A stretch of 64,000 bases of DNA from Serendipita indica DSM 11827 (GCA_910890315.1 CAJVGD010000013.1:186001-250000); one strand, 5' to 3'; positions 20,266 through 30,560 are shown, counted from the stretch's first letter. Numbers and translations are program-made. The notes: a model not told the origin generated them from the sequence alone.

Positions 20266-22875
20266 TTAGCTACTCTTGCGGACACACAAGTTTGTGAGAC
20301 TAACCTTCATCCCGATAATCCTCTCAGAGTCCAGCATGAGCGCGACACACTCATGTGTCCATCTGCTCGTTAGCTCGACGTACGGCGCACCCGTGCAGAT
20401 ATCTTCGGCGTACGTTTCCCCTGCAAGGATGACTGTCTTGTGTGAGATGACTTGTCTTCTCCATCCATTTCCGCCTGTGCTTGAACTAGTGGCCTCATCA
20501 CCAGAAAGCGTTGTGCTTGCCGTGGGCTCGCCCAGGAAAGAGTCTTCCTTGTTTCCTTCATCTGAACTGAATAGTGCTTCTCGATGAGTATGGACGTTAA
20601 AGTCCATCACACAGGTACGGAACCCTCCTGTTGTACGTGGTGGCGTGACCATGCTGCTTGGGACAATGGTCGTCATTGGTAGATTGGTATCAACACCGAA
20701 ATCGTCACTGGGCGGATGCAAGTGATGCGCAAATGAGTCGGCAGGTGTCACGGATGTTGCTGCCATCGAGGTCCCTGGAAACATCTCCAAACCAAGGGCC
20801 AAGCCAGGTATCTCGTTCTCTTCTGATTCTTCGGGGTACGAATGAAACGGTATAGGAGCATCCACATCGGGTAGGTCCACCGTCCTGCATGCAAGCCTCG
20901 TCCCGTGGATGTCCCTCACCCACCGAGGGCTTCCCATGCCTCGAATCCATCTTGTCTCTCCCATCCATTCCTCCCATCCGACTACTGTCCGAAGTTTCAT
21001 TAATATCCTCGCTCCTTCATCCTCGTCGTGCGTCTGCACGCCTTGCTCGCGGTACTCTATTCCATTTGACGACGTGTATATCGGTCCAGGAGAACATTCG
21101 AGCGGCTTTACTTTCTCCGTTTCGGCTTCTATATATTCGTTAAAGGTCGGAGCAGGGAGGTAGGAAAGTTGTTCGACAGTGATGCCTAGTCGCTCGGCGA
21201 GCATCTCCTTCATTGTTTCCATGCGATCTAGCCACTTGTTGATTGTCTTCCGCTTGATTATTAGTGCTGAATCGGCATCCTTGACAGGGCGTTGCATTTC
21301 TGCGGTCGGGTCGGCAATCCGAATGACGCGCATTGACAGCACGAAGATGGATTCATCGATGTCCGACGTAAATGGCGTTTCGATATGACGATTGGCGGTT
21401 ATATTTGACCCAAAGTGTGGATTCTGCTCTGTTTTGGATCCAACATATCGGATTGAACTCCCGTGTGGCTGACCTCTGACGAGCGTGTACAGATAAGCGA
21501 GTCCTGGCCGCAGAGTCGGTAGAGCAAACCGCATGAGTTTCGTCGTAGAACCAGGAACAGGATCGCTCAGTGATTCTCGTTTGACGTCGGCTGGGGATAG
21601 GCTGTAGGATACAATATCCAACCCTCCTTCGAGATTGGCGGGCACCAGGAGCAGACCCTCTCGTATAAAGAGGAAAGAGTCAAATTTTTGGTTCGTAGCA
21701 TGGTGCGCCTAGACAAGATTAGCCCTCTGGTAGCGCCTGTAGTACCGACTAACAGCTACGCCTCCGTTAACCCAATCCCATATCACAATCTGGTCGTAGT
21801 TGTTCGGATTCACTCGACCCGAGTTCATAAGGATCCCAATATGACTGGAATACATGCCAAAGACGAGCTAGAGCTTCATCAGATGGCACGGCAGGAACGT
21901 CTAGGCTTACCATGTAATCTGGGCAGTCCTTGTGGCTGGGGTATGACACCTTTGGACGATGTGCGAGTGGATGTGGAACCAATGTGAGGCCAGATAGGGA
22001 AAGAGAGACAAAGTTGAGCTGATATCGAGTCGTCTCTTCACTATTACTTGGTAAGTTGAATCAAGATACTGATGGGGTAAGCTCGCCTTGGGTTCCAAAG
22101 ATCTCTTTGCTCGACAAGCACAAGTAGGTCTGATTGAGCGTCCATAGTAAAGTCGACCAATTCAGTGTCTTGGGGAACATAGACGAACCGCCACTCGGGC
22201 TCAGTATTACCTGTCAACGCGGACGGAAGGCGGACAAAGTCGAGTCGAGTGTACGGGGACGAAGGTGGAGAAGGGTATCCTACGTTGCACTAAGTCCGTT
22301 AGAAGGCCTCCTTTGGAGGCTGTCTTACCTGGCACGGGGTCTGGAACCCACACGGGCTCAGTGCCCAAGACATCGCCGAGGCCAAATATACCTCCGTTTA
22401 GCTCGTAAATCGTATCGTTTCGGGTCACGGGGATTAATTTCCTCATTGCCGGGGAGCGCACACCGCACCATGCCAGGCTTTGACGACGAAGATGTTGAAG
22501 TTTTTGAGAAGAGCTGAGAGCTAAGTGCAACGAAGTGGGATAAGGTTCGCCTGCAGAGGCGTAGATGGAATCGGCGACTGGAAGCGTTCGAGTTTCTTCT
22601 TGACAGTCAACCTGGCACTCGTATTTGAGTGCAATCTTGTATAATAGAGGCCTCCTTTTCATGATAAAGTCGTCAAATTGATGGCAGACCTATCAAAATC
22701 GACTCAGTGTTATATCTGGCTCGAATGAGTCGCGTAGCGCGAATCAACTTACAAGTCGGCATCTCAGGATACTCCGTACATCACATTCCATCATGATTAG
22801 AAAGAGCACATCCAGCGGTAACGTAGTGGAGGTTTGTCCAGAATTGGCCTTGATATTTTGATGACCTCGTGCCAT
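20266..22875 (-). CDS. F-box protein, multi-exon
   Basis: An F-box protein probably acting as the substrate adaptor of an SCF ubiquitin ligase. Exon 1 (22875-22753) starts MARGHQNIKAN and carries the F-box (LPLDVLFLIMMECDVRSILRCRL). It joins exon 2 at 22689 (VCHQFDDFIMKRRPLLYKIA). Further exons encode segments typical of this agaricomycete F-box type, such as EPEWRFVYVPQDTELVDFTM with LLVLVEQRDL, and VIWDWVNGGVAVS. A large last exon, read from about 21690 to TAA 20266, carries SLSPADVKRESLSDPVPGS and an acidic Ser/Thr-rich part. Exon borders between 22330 and 21690 were only partly traced. The start at 22873-22875 is the only ATG close before the F-box. The target is unknown. Confidence 0.75.
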
Positions 22876-23142
22876 CCTTGACAACGTAAATGGCCTATCA
22901 ACTCCGAGTGTGCAGATTTGAACGATTATAGGCAGAGAAAGACTCCCTGACACCTCCCCTAAAGTACTGCCTCTCGGGCTGACTGAACCGTCCTCCTCTC
23001 CTTCGAAATTCTGCGACGATACCGTTCAAGCTGACAAACTTGGTGCTATATTCAAAGAATCCCCGAGACTTCTGAAATTCGTTGGAGTGGATGGGGGCAA
23101 GGAGATTCAGAGTCGTAATTCTGACCATCATGCTCTTCACCA

Positions 23143-23265
23143 ATGCCGCAGACCAGTATCATCTACAAACTTCCCATCAAAATTTGGGCAAAAATCTTCA
23201 ATTACCTTTGCGATTATTTATTTGCCCAAGACGATACCGGGATCGACGCGATGGACGATATTGAT
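23143..23265 (+). pseudogene. 5' fragment of an F-box gene
   Basis: The reading frame [39 protein letters not shown] matches residues 1 to about 41 of the intact F-box protein at 58892-60160 (MPQTDIVYKLPVEIW, IFNYLCHR). After base 23265 the sequence switches abruptly to esterase DNA on the other strand. The rest of the gene is missing here; its 3' part reappears at 25239. Confidence 0.8.
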
Positions 23266-24031
23266 AGTGGGCAATCCACCATACAGGGTATCCAGCACGG
23301 CAGGTGTAGGTCGTCTTGATATGCGTGCCAGACCCCGAGGACGGCTCGGGGGGCAGTCCTGGAGGCGCAGCCGTTGTTGGACAGGAGTTTGTCACGCAGC
23401 TGGCGACCATTGCTGATATTCAGGGCACTGTCGACGACGCCGTGGATACCAAGATAGGCAATTGGCTGAGTACCGCCATTGCAGCCGCTGAGCTGAGCAC
23501 CAGCAATGACGGCCACGGCACGGAAGACGTCTTCAGGATTCAAAATTAGCTATATTTTTCGGGAAACCCACTAGGATGTGAGCAGGCAAGTGAGTATGAC
23601 ATGGCACCGCCGTAGCTGAACCCAGTGGCGAATCGCTGTGTCTCATCAACACAGAGCTGGCTCTCGACGGCACTGATTATATTGTCGACGAACGTAATGT
23701 CCTCGCCACCACTGTTACCCCAGCCAGTGTTGAGTCCATTTGGAGCGACGAAGATGGCACTCTCGCCAGCAAGGTTCCGCAGACCGTAATAACCAGGTGC
23801 CACATTATTCATGTTGCCGTTCAGCCAATGAAAGCCAAAGATCAGCTTGTAGGCCTTGTTAGAGTCATAGTTGGCAGGGATCTGCAGGATATATTCTCGA
23901 TTCTTGCCGTTAACTGTCATAGTCTTTGTGCCACTGGACGGAGGGCTCTTGCCGCAGCCAGAAGACCGAGCGAGCGCGCTGTCGATGATCGCCGCGGCGA
24001 GAAGAAGGAAGACTGTGATAAGGGAGAACAT
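23266..24031 (-). pseudogene. CE1 feruloyl-esterase-like pseudogene, truncated and frameshifted
   Basis: A paralogue of the intact gene at 53164-54212. From ATG 24031 it encodes a signal peptide ([14 protein letters not shown]), [39 protein letters not shown] and the nucleophile elbow GFSYGGAMS. After an intron it continues [18 protein letters not shown]. One extra G in the G run at 23348-23353 shifts the frame before [19 protein letters not shown]. The gene stops at 23266, losing the catalytic-His region beyond IAH, the linker and the CBM1. The TATAAA seen upstream of the intact paralogue is also not preserved. It cannot make an active enzyme. Confidence 0.85.
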
Positions 24032-25238
24032 ATCATCGGTGATCCGTGGCGACACAGTTGGTAGGAAGTGGGTTTGTCCTCCCGCTCTCCTCTTTTACGA
24101 GACAGGAGCCTATTCATTGGCTTCTATCTCCTGGCAAATAAGAAAGATGTCCTAGAAACGATTGACCTGGCCCGAACTACCTCCGAATCCGTCTCAATGT
24201 GTACGGTTCTTGATGGTTCATGGCCATCACGCGACGCAGTAGCCATTGGGAAATATCACACGCCGGAGAAGTAAAATTTGGTTGAGCGTTGGCGCATTAT
24301 CTTCAACAAATTGTACCGCATTCTATTACGAACTCACTCCGGAGAAAAACTCCGTGATCCTTCTCTTAGGTACAATTGTATGCCTGCCTGGGCCAACTGG
24401 ATCACATGCTGACTGGAAATCAGCCAGTAAGGGAGGACGCCCTTACTGTGACTTCTGCGACGAAATAATTGCAGTAATTTCATCGAAGACTCCCGATTAG
24501 ACAGCATGATCGAGCTAGGGATCATGTAGACTGCCTCTGAGATCCCTCAGGAAAAAGTATTGAACAGTTTCTTGACCTACTGTTGAAGAAATGATATTTA
24601 ATGTTCTCTTCTGATGAGATACGGACGATACTTGGGCGCTTTCTCCGCTCGACTGTTCATCTGGCAACAAGAGAGTGAGGCGGAAGAATGCTCGTACTCC
24701 CTAGTTAGCTTTATTGTCCCAATATGCCGGGTATGGGGAAACTTTCTGGAGTGGACGAAGACACAGAGGGTGAAGTTGCAACGGGTGATCCTTTTGCTAT
24801 CAAGAGCTGCTTCCCCTTCGTGTGCACGCCATCCCTGTGACCAGAAAGGTGTCAACACCTCGACTTATGTATTTAGTCTAGTCGGATTTTCAATGAACCA
24901 TCTAAAACAGAAAGCCAAATCTCATCAAAGTGGTGATGCGGGGAAATCTAGATTCTTGCCCCGATTGCAAATCCCACATTCTCATAGTCAGTATCCCTCT
25001 GCCAAGCTCGGAAGCTGATCAATTCCAGCGCCAAGATCGACTTCGAAGTCATGCATCTGACAAGTGGAAGCGGAAAGGAAGCAAAGGATGTTCAGACGGT
25101 ACCGAGCTTTGATTTGACGGCATGTACTATGAAGCGACGACCCGCTGAGTATAAATGTTCGCTGTTTTTGAGAGTCTGTAGTACAAACTAGCAAACACGT
25201 GCAATAGCGTGCAAATAAAAAGCAGTGATCCGATGCAG
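24032..25238. other. Region between esterase pseudogene and F-box 3' fragment
   Basis: The first 240 bases (to about 24275) resemble the upstream region of the intact esterase (GTCCTAGAAA, ACTACCTCCG, CTCAAT in order). From 24276 to 25238 nothing is supported; short ORFs on both strands lack family features. Confidence 0.5.
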
Positions 25239-25791
25239 AACACTTGCTTTGAGGGGCAAGGTCGACATAGTCGTCTGTCAACAGTTTCAGCCATTCCTCG
25301 ATCGACACGCGTCCATTGTCATCAATCTTGCTAATGATCTTACCTGCTGGCACCATCTTAGGGCTCTGTACCTCGTAATACTTCACTTCCAGCAGCTACA
25401 GGTGTACAGAGTTGAGGTGGGATCAATCCTTGGATGTAGACTACATAATATTCCGAGTACACTCCCTCCTGAAAGGCACCGCGAATCCCCCATTTTACTT
25501 CTTACGGGGATCTGCGATCCTTACAACATAATATCCAAGCTCTCTGCTTTTGAGTCGACCACAAGTCGTATAGTCAATAAATATAGGGTGCTCACTCGTG
25601 TCATGCTGGACGAACCATGGCAAGATATCCGAGTCGCCCTAGGCCGAAACCAAAAGGGCGCCATTGACTTCAAAACCAAGGTTATGGCGCTTCTGAATGG
25701 ATTTCAAGACCTTGGATCTGTGGTTGTGGACAGGTATGGTGGCCCTATGACGACCAGTCATAGGTTGGGCTGTGCGAGCAGAGAGGAGTAG
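25239..25791 (+). pseudogene. 3' fragment of an F-box gene
   Basis: The frame TLALRGKVDIVVCQQF, PFLDRHASIVINLANDLTCW, SPILLLTGICDPYNI, RVLTRVMLDEPWQDI is very close to the F-box gene at the right edge (63073-64000), and less close to 58892-60160. Similarity begins sharply at about 25239 and lacks the N-terminal 60% of the protein. The end diverges after VVVDRYGG and stops at TAG 25789-25791. It lies in the same orientation as the 5' fragment at 23143. Confidence 0.8.
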
Positions 25792-26267
25792 CGCAGAGAT
25801 ACGAGTGTCACTCGTATTGTTCTGCGCGGGAGAACAGTTGGCGGAGGCTCAATGAACGAACGCGCAGGTGGCAAACCCTCATTCGTTTCTTGGACTCCGC
25901 CACGACTTTCGTTCTTGGCCTTAGCGGCGTTCGCTGCTTATTTTCTATTGCCCACCCACCCTCGCCGATACCCGCATCTCTAACAAGCACTTAGGAGCGA
26001 TTCCGTGGAATCCCCGCACAAGCACGGCAGGCTTAACGGCCTGGTTTGGTTTGTATCCCACCCATCCCTGCCCGGTACCCAACCCATCCCTTTGCCTGCC
26101 GACCGCTTCGCGCCCCCCAACTACACGAATAGCTAGAATAGTTTATTATTGTTTATATTACAGTATACCTATATATTCATGACATTACCGCTATTAGCCG
26201 TTCCATGGTTGTCCTCCTCCGAGGTACAGTCGTCGGACGGAGGTGGTGCTCGGAGCCTCCCACAGCG
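25792..26267. other. Non-coding stretch
   Basis: Nothing recognised. The sequence from 25990 to 26110 is rich in CCCACCC-type blocks but has no coding signal. Confidence 0.4.
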
Positions 26268-26348
26268 AGCGATGACAGCGACGCAAGTACGGATGATGAC
26301 CGCCATCAGACGTTCAAGAAGATGAAGAAGGCAGTAGATAATATTTAG
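26268..26348 (+). pseudogene. 3' end fragment of the zinc-finger-like gene
   Basis: SDDSDASTDDDRHQTFKKM, KKAVDNI and a TAG copy the last codons of the gene at 60422-62203 (SDDSDASTDDDRHQPSKKM, KKVVDDM). Only the final about 27 codons and the downstream flank are present. Confidence 0.75.
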
Positions 26349-26379
26349 ATATATTGCCGCCTCTAATACCACGTTATTG

Positions 26380-26560
26380 ACTGGATCCAGTATCAACTGT
26401 ACCTTGAAGACGATTGACGGCCACATCCCTAGCTACAGGTCGCTGGCATGGTGGTGTGAAAGTTTGTTGGATGTGAAAGTATTGTAAATTCATGTCTCTT
26501 TGAGAGCAGAATGCACTATGCCCTGGCCATGCAGGTCGACATGTGTGTATTGCGCTCAAC
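26380..26560 (+). repeat. Three-copy flank repeat, copy 1
   Basis: Blocks GGATCCAGTATC, GATTGACGGCCACAT, AGGTCGCTGGCATG and GCCATGCAGGTCGACATG recur at 30385-30560 (same orientation) and 60181-60385 (inverted). Here it follows the zinc-finger-gene fragment, just as at 60 kb it lies downstream of the complete zinc-finger-like gene. Confidence 0.7.
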
Positions 26561-27504
26561 GACGGAGGGAGTCAAAGTGGAACGAGCGCACCAGACTAAG
26601 TACAAATAAACTCTAGACATATTAACATGCTCCAACTCGACATGGAGGTCATTGCTAGTATCAAGGTCTTGCACGCGCGAAGGCGGGCAGGGGTGCTTTT
26701 GGTAGACGCGCGACAAGTCCTAGGCGACTCTGCATCCCAGAGGCTGAGATTGCCTCAACAGCACTAGCCTCAGTCGATGAGCTCAGAGGTCAAATGCGCC
26801 TCAAACTCAAGCGCGAAGGATGTCGGGAGTATGGTCAGCCACGACGGATATACCGGACTAGACGACAGTCGAGTGCAGCGTGCCTTACGACCCGTCATCC
26901 GTCCTGACACCTGCATCCTACTCCGACCTCTATGGCATGTCTCCAATCCCATAAACTTGAATCCTGCCACGGTGGGTTGCATCGGTATACACATCTTATC
27001 TATATTGAGTTATGAATGAGTCTCCTTAAGAGGGAGATGGGGCGACAGACGGTGCGGCTAAGACTTCGCAGCTTACAGCTTGGTTCGACATCGAGCTGTC
27101 GATATTTGTACTGAAATTCAAGCTGTAACCAAAGACCAAGAAACATTGCATAGCGCAGGAGTCATAAGTTGTCGCGACGTTCACCATCGCCAAGCTGTGG
27201 ATAGTTAGCTTCATGTGACTGCCAAACCTCAGCATGCAGCCTGTACAATTCCTTGGTATATCCACTGTGGAGGTGGTAGATATGTCCTCTGAATACTCGT
27301 CGGGATCTACGTCCTTCCAAATCTTGGCTACACGGCGGAACTCTGTCCAGCAAACTCTTTGCGATGGGATGGCAATATGATCCATTGGACGGGTAATGAG
27401 GCTTATTTTCTATTCTAATAAATTGAGAGGCGACACCCTTTCAGTCACCCATTCGATCAGCTTCTCGATGTAGACATTGTCGGGATCGCGGTCTTTGGCC
27501 GGGT
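26561..27504. other. Non-coding or unrecognised stretch
   Basis: Small ORFs occur on both strands, the longest 27026-27385 minus (MDHIAIPSQRVCWTEFRRVA). Its nearest look-alike is the doubtful fragment at 13240-13300. No domain is recognised and I do not call a gene. Confidence 0.35.
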
Positions 27505-28245
27505 AGACTGTCCATCCGATGCTCCCACTCGTTTTCCGGGGGAGTAGTGATATGACTATCAAGAGCTGGGATTGGGAAAAAGGACGGAGAAATGCAGTCG
27601 TACGTTACTTACACGGACATTTTGGTCCAAGAGATTTTTGGCTAACAGTGGGCACAGACATTCCAAGGTCATACGCACTATATCATGAACGTTGCCAACA
27701 ATACAAAGGATCCACAGACATTTGCTACCGCCTGCCTCGACCGCACCGTCAAAGTATGGAACCTCGCGACCACCTATCCAAACTTTACGCTCAAGGCGCA
27801 TGAACGCGGCAGTGTAAACTACGTCGAGTACCACCTAGATCCGCATAAGCCATAAATCGTCACCACAGGAGACGACAGGACGATCCGTGTCTAGGACCTC
27901 CTCTCCAAATCGTGCATCCAACCCCCCTAAGGCCACACCGCAAACATTTCGTGAGTCGGGTACCTCCCCACGGGTGTGCCTCTCATTGTATCCAGAAGCG
28001 AAGACAGCATGGACAAGTTCGGGAACGCAGGCACGTACAGGTTGGAGAATACGCTCAACTATGGCATGGAACGCGTATAGTCCGTCGAGGTTAAAAATGC
28101 CAGAGGCGCGGCTGGAGGGAATGAGATTGCAATCGGGTATGATCACGTACTGGTCGTACTCAAGTTGAGCAAGGATGAGCCGTCGTATTCGCTCGACACG
28201 AGCGACAAGCTCATCTATGTCAAGGGCAGCGAAGCGGGGATGTCA
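27505..28245 (+). pseudogene. SEC27: Coatomer beta' (COPB2/SEC27) WD40 pseudogene
   Basis: The translated pieces follow the coatomer beta' propeller in order: HPMLPLVFRGSSDMTIKSWD, FQGHTHYIMNVANNTKDPQT, FATACLDRTVKVWNLATTYP, AHERGSVNYVEYHLDPHKP, TTGDDRTIRV, LLSKSCI, TYRLENTLNYGMERV, and DEPSYSLDTSDKLIYVKGSE. Three in-frame stops are visible: TAA 27853-27855, TAG 27892-27894 and TAA 27928-27930. The region between GHTANIS and the TYRLENT block is also out of frame. Both ends of the gene are missing. A functional COPI subunit gene must therefore lie elsewhere. Confidence 0.85.
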
Positions 28246-28767
28246 ATGGTTCCGTGCAATGTATTCTGGGGCAGGCCCAGTTATCTCGGCTCAATAACGC
28301 AGTCAAAACTTCAGCGACGGCATTACGTCTCATCCTGATTTCCTTCATCCATGCCCTCTCAAAGTGGTGGTATCCGGTTCAGATATGGCCAAACAGGAAA
28401 GGCTGGCTCATCAGGAACTTGGGATTCCTCGCAACTGAAAGATGTACTTCAAGAAGTCCTAACTCTGACCACGGTGGCGACCTACTCACTAGTTGTTCAG
28501 CTGGCAAACCAGTGATCATCTCCACCTTGCCCAGTGACGACAAATATTCATCATTGGCTGCAACACCTTGTGCATCTCCTTTCATCGTTCACTCCTCACG
28601 GGCGGTGGCTTTGGGGGTAGTGGTCATCACTGCGCTCATCGAGTCAGGGGGTTGACGTGGTTTGTGACTCGTTTAGACATGTACATAGGTGACGACGATG
28701 GGCATCAAGAGGTTCTCACCTCTTGGACCCGGCCTCATCGTCGTCACAGCGTTTCAACATTGTGGGC
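28246..28767. other. Stretch between SEC27 pseudogene and Costars gene
   Basis: No supported gene. It probably contains the Costars gene promoter on the right. Confidence 0.4.
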
Positions 28768-29200
28768 ATGGATATTGACAGAGAAATTGGAGAGCTCAAG
28801 GTTTGTAACAGGGTGGTTGTAGGACTTGGCTGATGAGATGCAAAGGTGCACATCAAGCGGCTTGCAGGAGATAACAGGGACCGCGACGGACATCCGTATG
28901 TAAAGTAAGTCTCAATAAATCTATAGGATCCCCTTTCTCATCCTACGCTCAGATTTGGAGTGCTCGCCCGGGACAGCGAATGTGAGCTTGAGCTGAATGA
29001 TGGTCCGTCGAGATTGATTTAGGTTTATATCCAGTTGAATCTCTCATTGGAGCGCTCAAAGTTGCCATGCAGCGCAACATAGTCCGCTACAATGCCGAGC
29101 CTTTGCTTAAAGACGGAACTGAAGATGTGGACATTATTCTGCTCCAGGTATATAATACTCTTATTCGTTACTGCTGTATCTTATATCTGTGCAGGAATGA
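28768..29200 (+). CDS. Costars-domain protein (ABRACL-like)
   Basis: A 79-residue protein split over five exons, too fragmented for ORF calling: 28768-28800, 28846-28904, 28953-28981, 29035-29147 and 29195-29200. Every junction has GT-AG and the frame stays open. It reads MDIDREIGELK, VHIKRLAGDNRDRDGHPYVK, FGVLARDSEFESLIGALKV, AMQRNIVRYNAEPLLKDG, TEDVDIILLQE, stop. This is the whole Costars domain (family pattern VKFGVLF, EALVGTL, KIVxYEGE, VDIILLQ) at the family's usual length of about 80 residues. Costars proteins are linked to actin dynamics and cell motility; the role in fungi is not known to me. The last exon holds only one codon plus the stop. Confidence 0.88.
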
Positions 29201-29253
29201 GTGTCACTGACGTTGGAATGTATGTAGTAATGGCTAACGGATAACTAAGTTAG

Positions 29254-29563
29254 CTCAGACGGTGTTGTTAACAAACCGTATCAAATACACGACCTGACAG
29301 ACAACGTAAGCTAGCCAGTGTAATTCCATGAGTACTCCGGTGGCATACGAGTGATCTGTGCGCAAACTGTCGAAGGTTTTCCCTTTGACTCTTGGCGCTC
29401 ACAAATAGACTTAGCCAATGATATCGTTTTACTTTGTAACTAATTGTATTTAGGAACGCGTGACGCAATGGCTGGATCTTACCGGTCCTATCTCTCGCCT
29501 CACGCGTCCTACTATCGACAGGTTATGAGCCCTGATACCTCAGACGGTGTCGTTAACAAACCG
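29254..29563 (+). repeat. Segment bounded by 25-bp direct repeats, containing dispersed repeat copy 2
   Basis: CTCAGACGGTGTTGTTAACA with five more bases (29254-29278) recurs at 29539-29563 with one mismatch. The 260 bases between them contain the sequence shared with 13321-13518 (29371-29520). This looks like an insertion with a long target duplication, or a tandem duplication of a short segment. Confidence 0.6.
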
Positions 29564-30384
29564 AGGGTAGCACTGCCACCGGTGAGGCACGTCAACGTGA
29601 GCGTGAATGAGAATAACTAGCCATGCTTATAGTTCATCTGCTCACCGCCACTTTGGATCTTGCCAAATCGGCCACTTTGCTTCCGACCTTGAGGTAACCC
29701 AAAGAGCCAACTAGTGAATAGGTGAATATTTATCATCTCAAGTGAGTCAAAGGAAGCGTGTTGGGTCTGAGTCTGTATGAGGGTCGACCGTCAAACCGCC
29801 CAGAGTGAAATGAGTCAATAATAATTCAGAAGATCTTGTTGGTACACGAGAGAGATATTGAATACGCTTGCATAGGCTCTATTATAGATAACCTTTTTAA
29901 TCTGCATCGTCGTTTTGGTTATGGCCTGAGACGACGAGGACGACCAGGGATCTCGGAGAAGTCCCGACATACTAAGCTGCACATATTCCGTAAGATCCAT
30001 ACGACAATACCAGCCTCTTGTCTTACCTGAGGACTTAGGGGGAGCGGAAACGAGGGACAGAAGAGAGGAGTTACCATTATTATCGACATTATACGTACAT
30101 AAGTGGAACGATATTCCTGTCCTCGAGAACGAGTGCTTTTTTCCAATGCCGCTGGCCGCACACGTAGAACACATCCTCACAGCGACATTTCTTGGATTCG
30201 TTGAGATCCACACTTAGTGGATACATAATGTGCAGAATCGTCGTCACCCAGTTAGAAATGGAACTGTTGGGTGAAGGGAGAGACCCAGTGCTTTAATCGG
30301 CTGACTGAGAGTCTTATACCCTTAGTCAAACCTATACTTGACGGCCTGAAGGGATGCATAGGTATATTTCCGTCTCGAATGTGG
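29564..30384. other. Non-coding stretch
   Basis: A 132-codon minus-strand ORF (29815-30213) exists but has no recognisable domain and no good context. Nothing else is supported. Confidence 0.4.
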
Positions 30385-30560
30385 CTTTATCGGCAGGATC
30401 CAGCATCGAATGTGCTTTGAAGGCGATTGAGGCCACACACGCAGTTGCAGGTCGCTGATGTGAGGCGTGAAATCCTGTCAGATGTACAAATATGGTGAAT
30501 GCGCAGAATACTGCAAATTCATCACGTCTATACCATGCAAGTCGGCGTGGTCAGGTCAAG
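30385..30560 (+). repeat. Three-copy flank repeat, copy 2, in the ketopantoate reductase promoter
   Basis: GGATCCAGCATCGA, GAGGCCACACACGCAGTTGC, AGGTCGCTGATG and GTCGGCGTGGTCAGGTCAAG correspond to 26380-26560 and to the inverse of 60181-60385. It ends about 45 bases before the ATG at 30607, so it may contribute promoter sequence. Confidence 0.65.

Larger units (their letters stand above)
15085..20270 (+). repeat. Tandem duplication, two units each with an AA9 gene
   Basis: Unit 1 (about 15085-17984) and unit 2 (about 17985-20270) share promoter, coding and 3' flanking DNA. The stop codons lie 2,912 bases apart, and the upstream shared blocks about 2,898 bases apart. Unit 1 additionally keeps a decayed piece that matches the F-box gene lying next to unit 2. 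The duplicated segment therefore probably included part of that neighbour. Confidence 0.8.

Noticed and set aside
26777-27019. Open frames on both strands near 26.9 kb.
   Set aside because: Mutually antisense short frames with no family features; open by chance.
29815-30213. 132-codon minus-strand ORF.
   Set aside because: No domain, no conserved copy, and a composition like the surrounding non-coding DNA.
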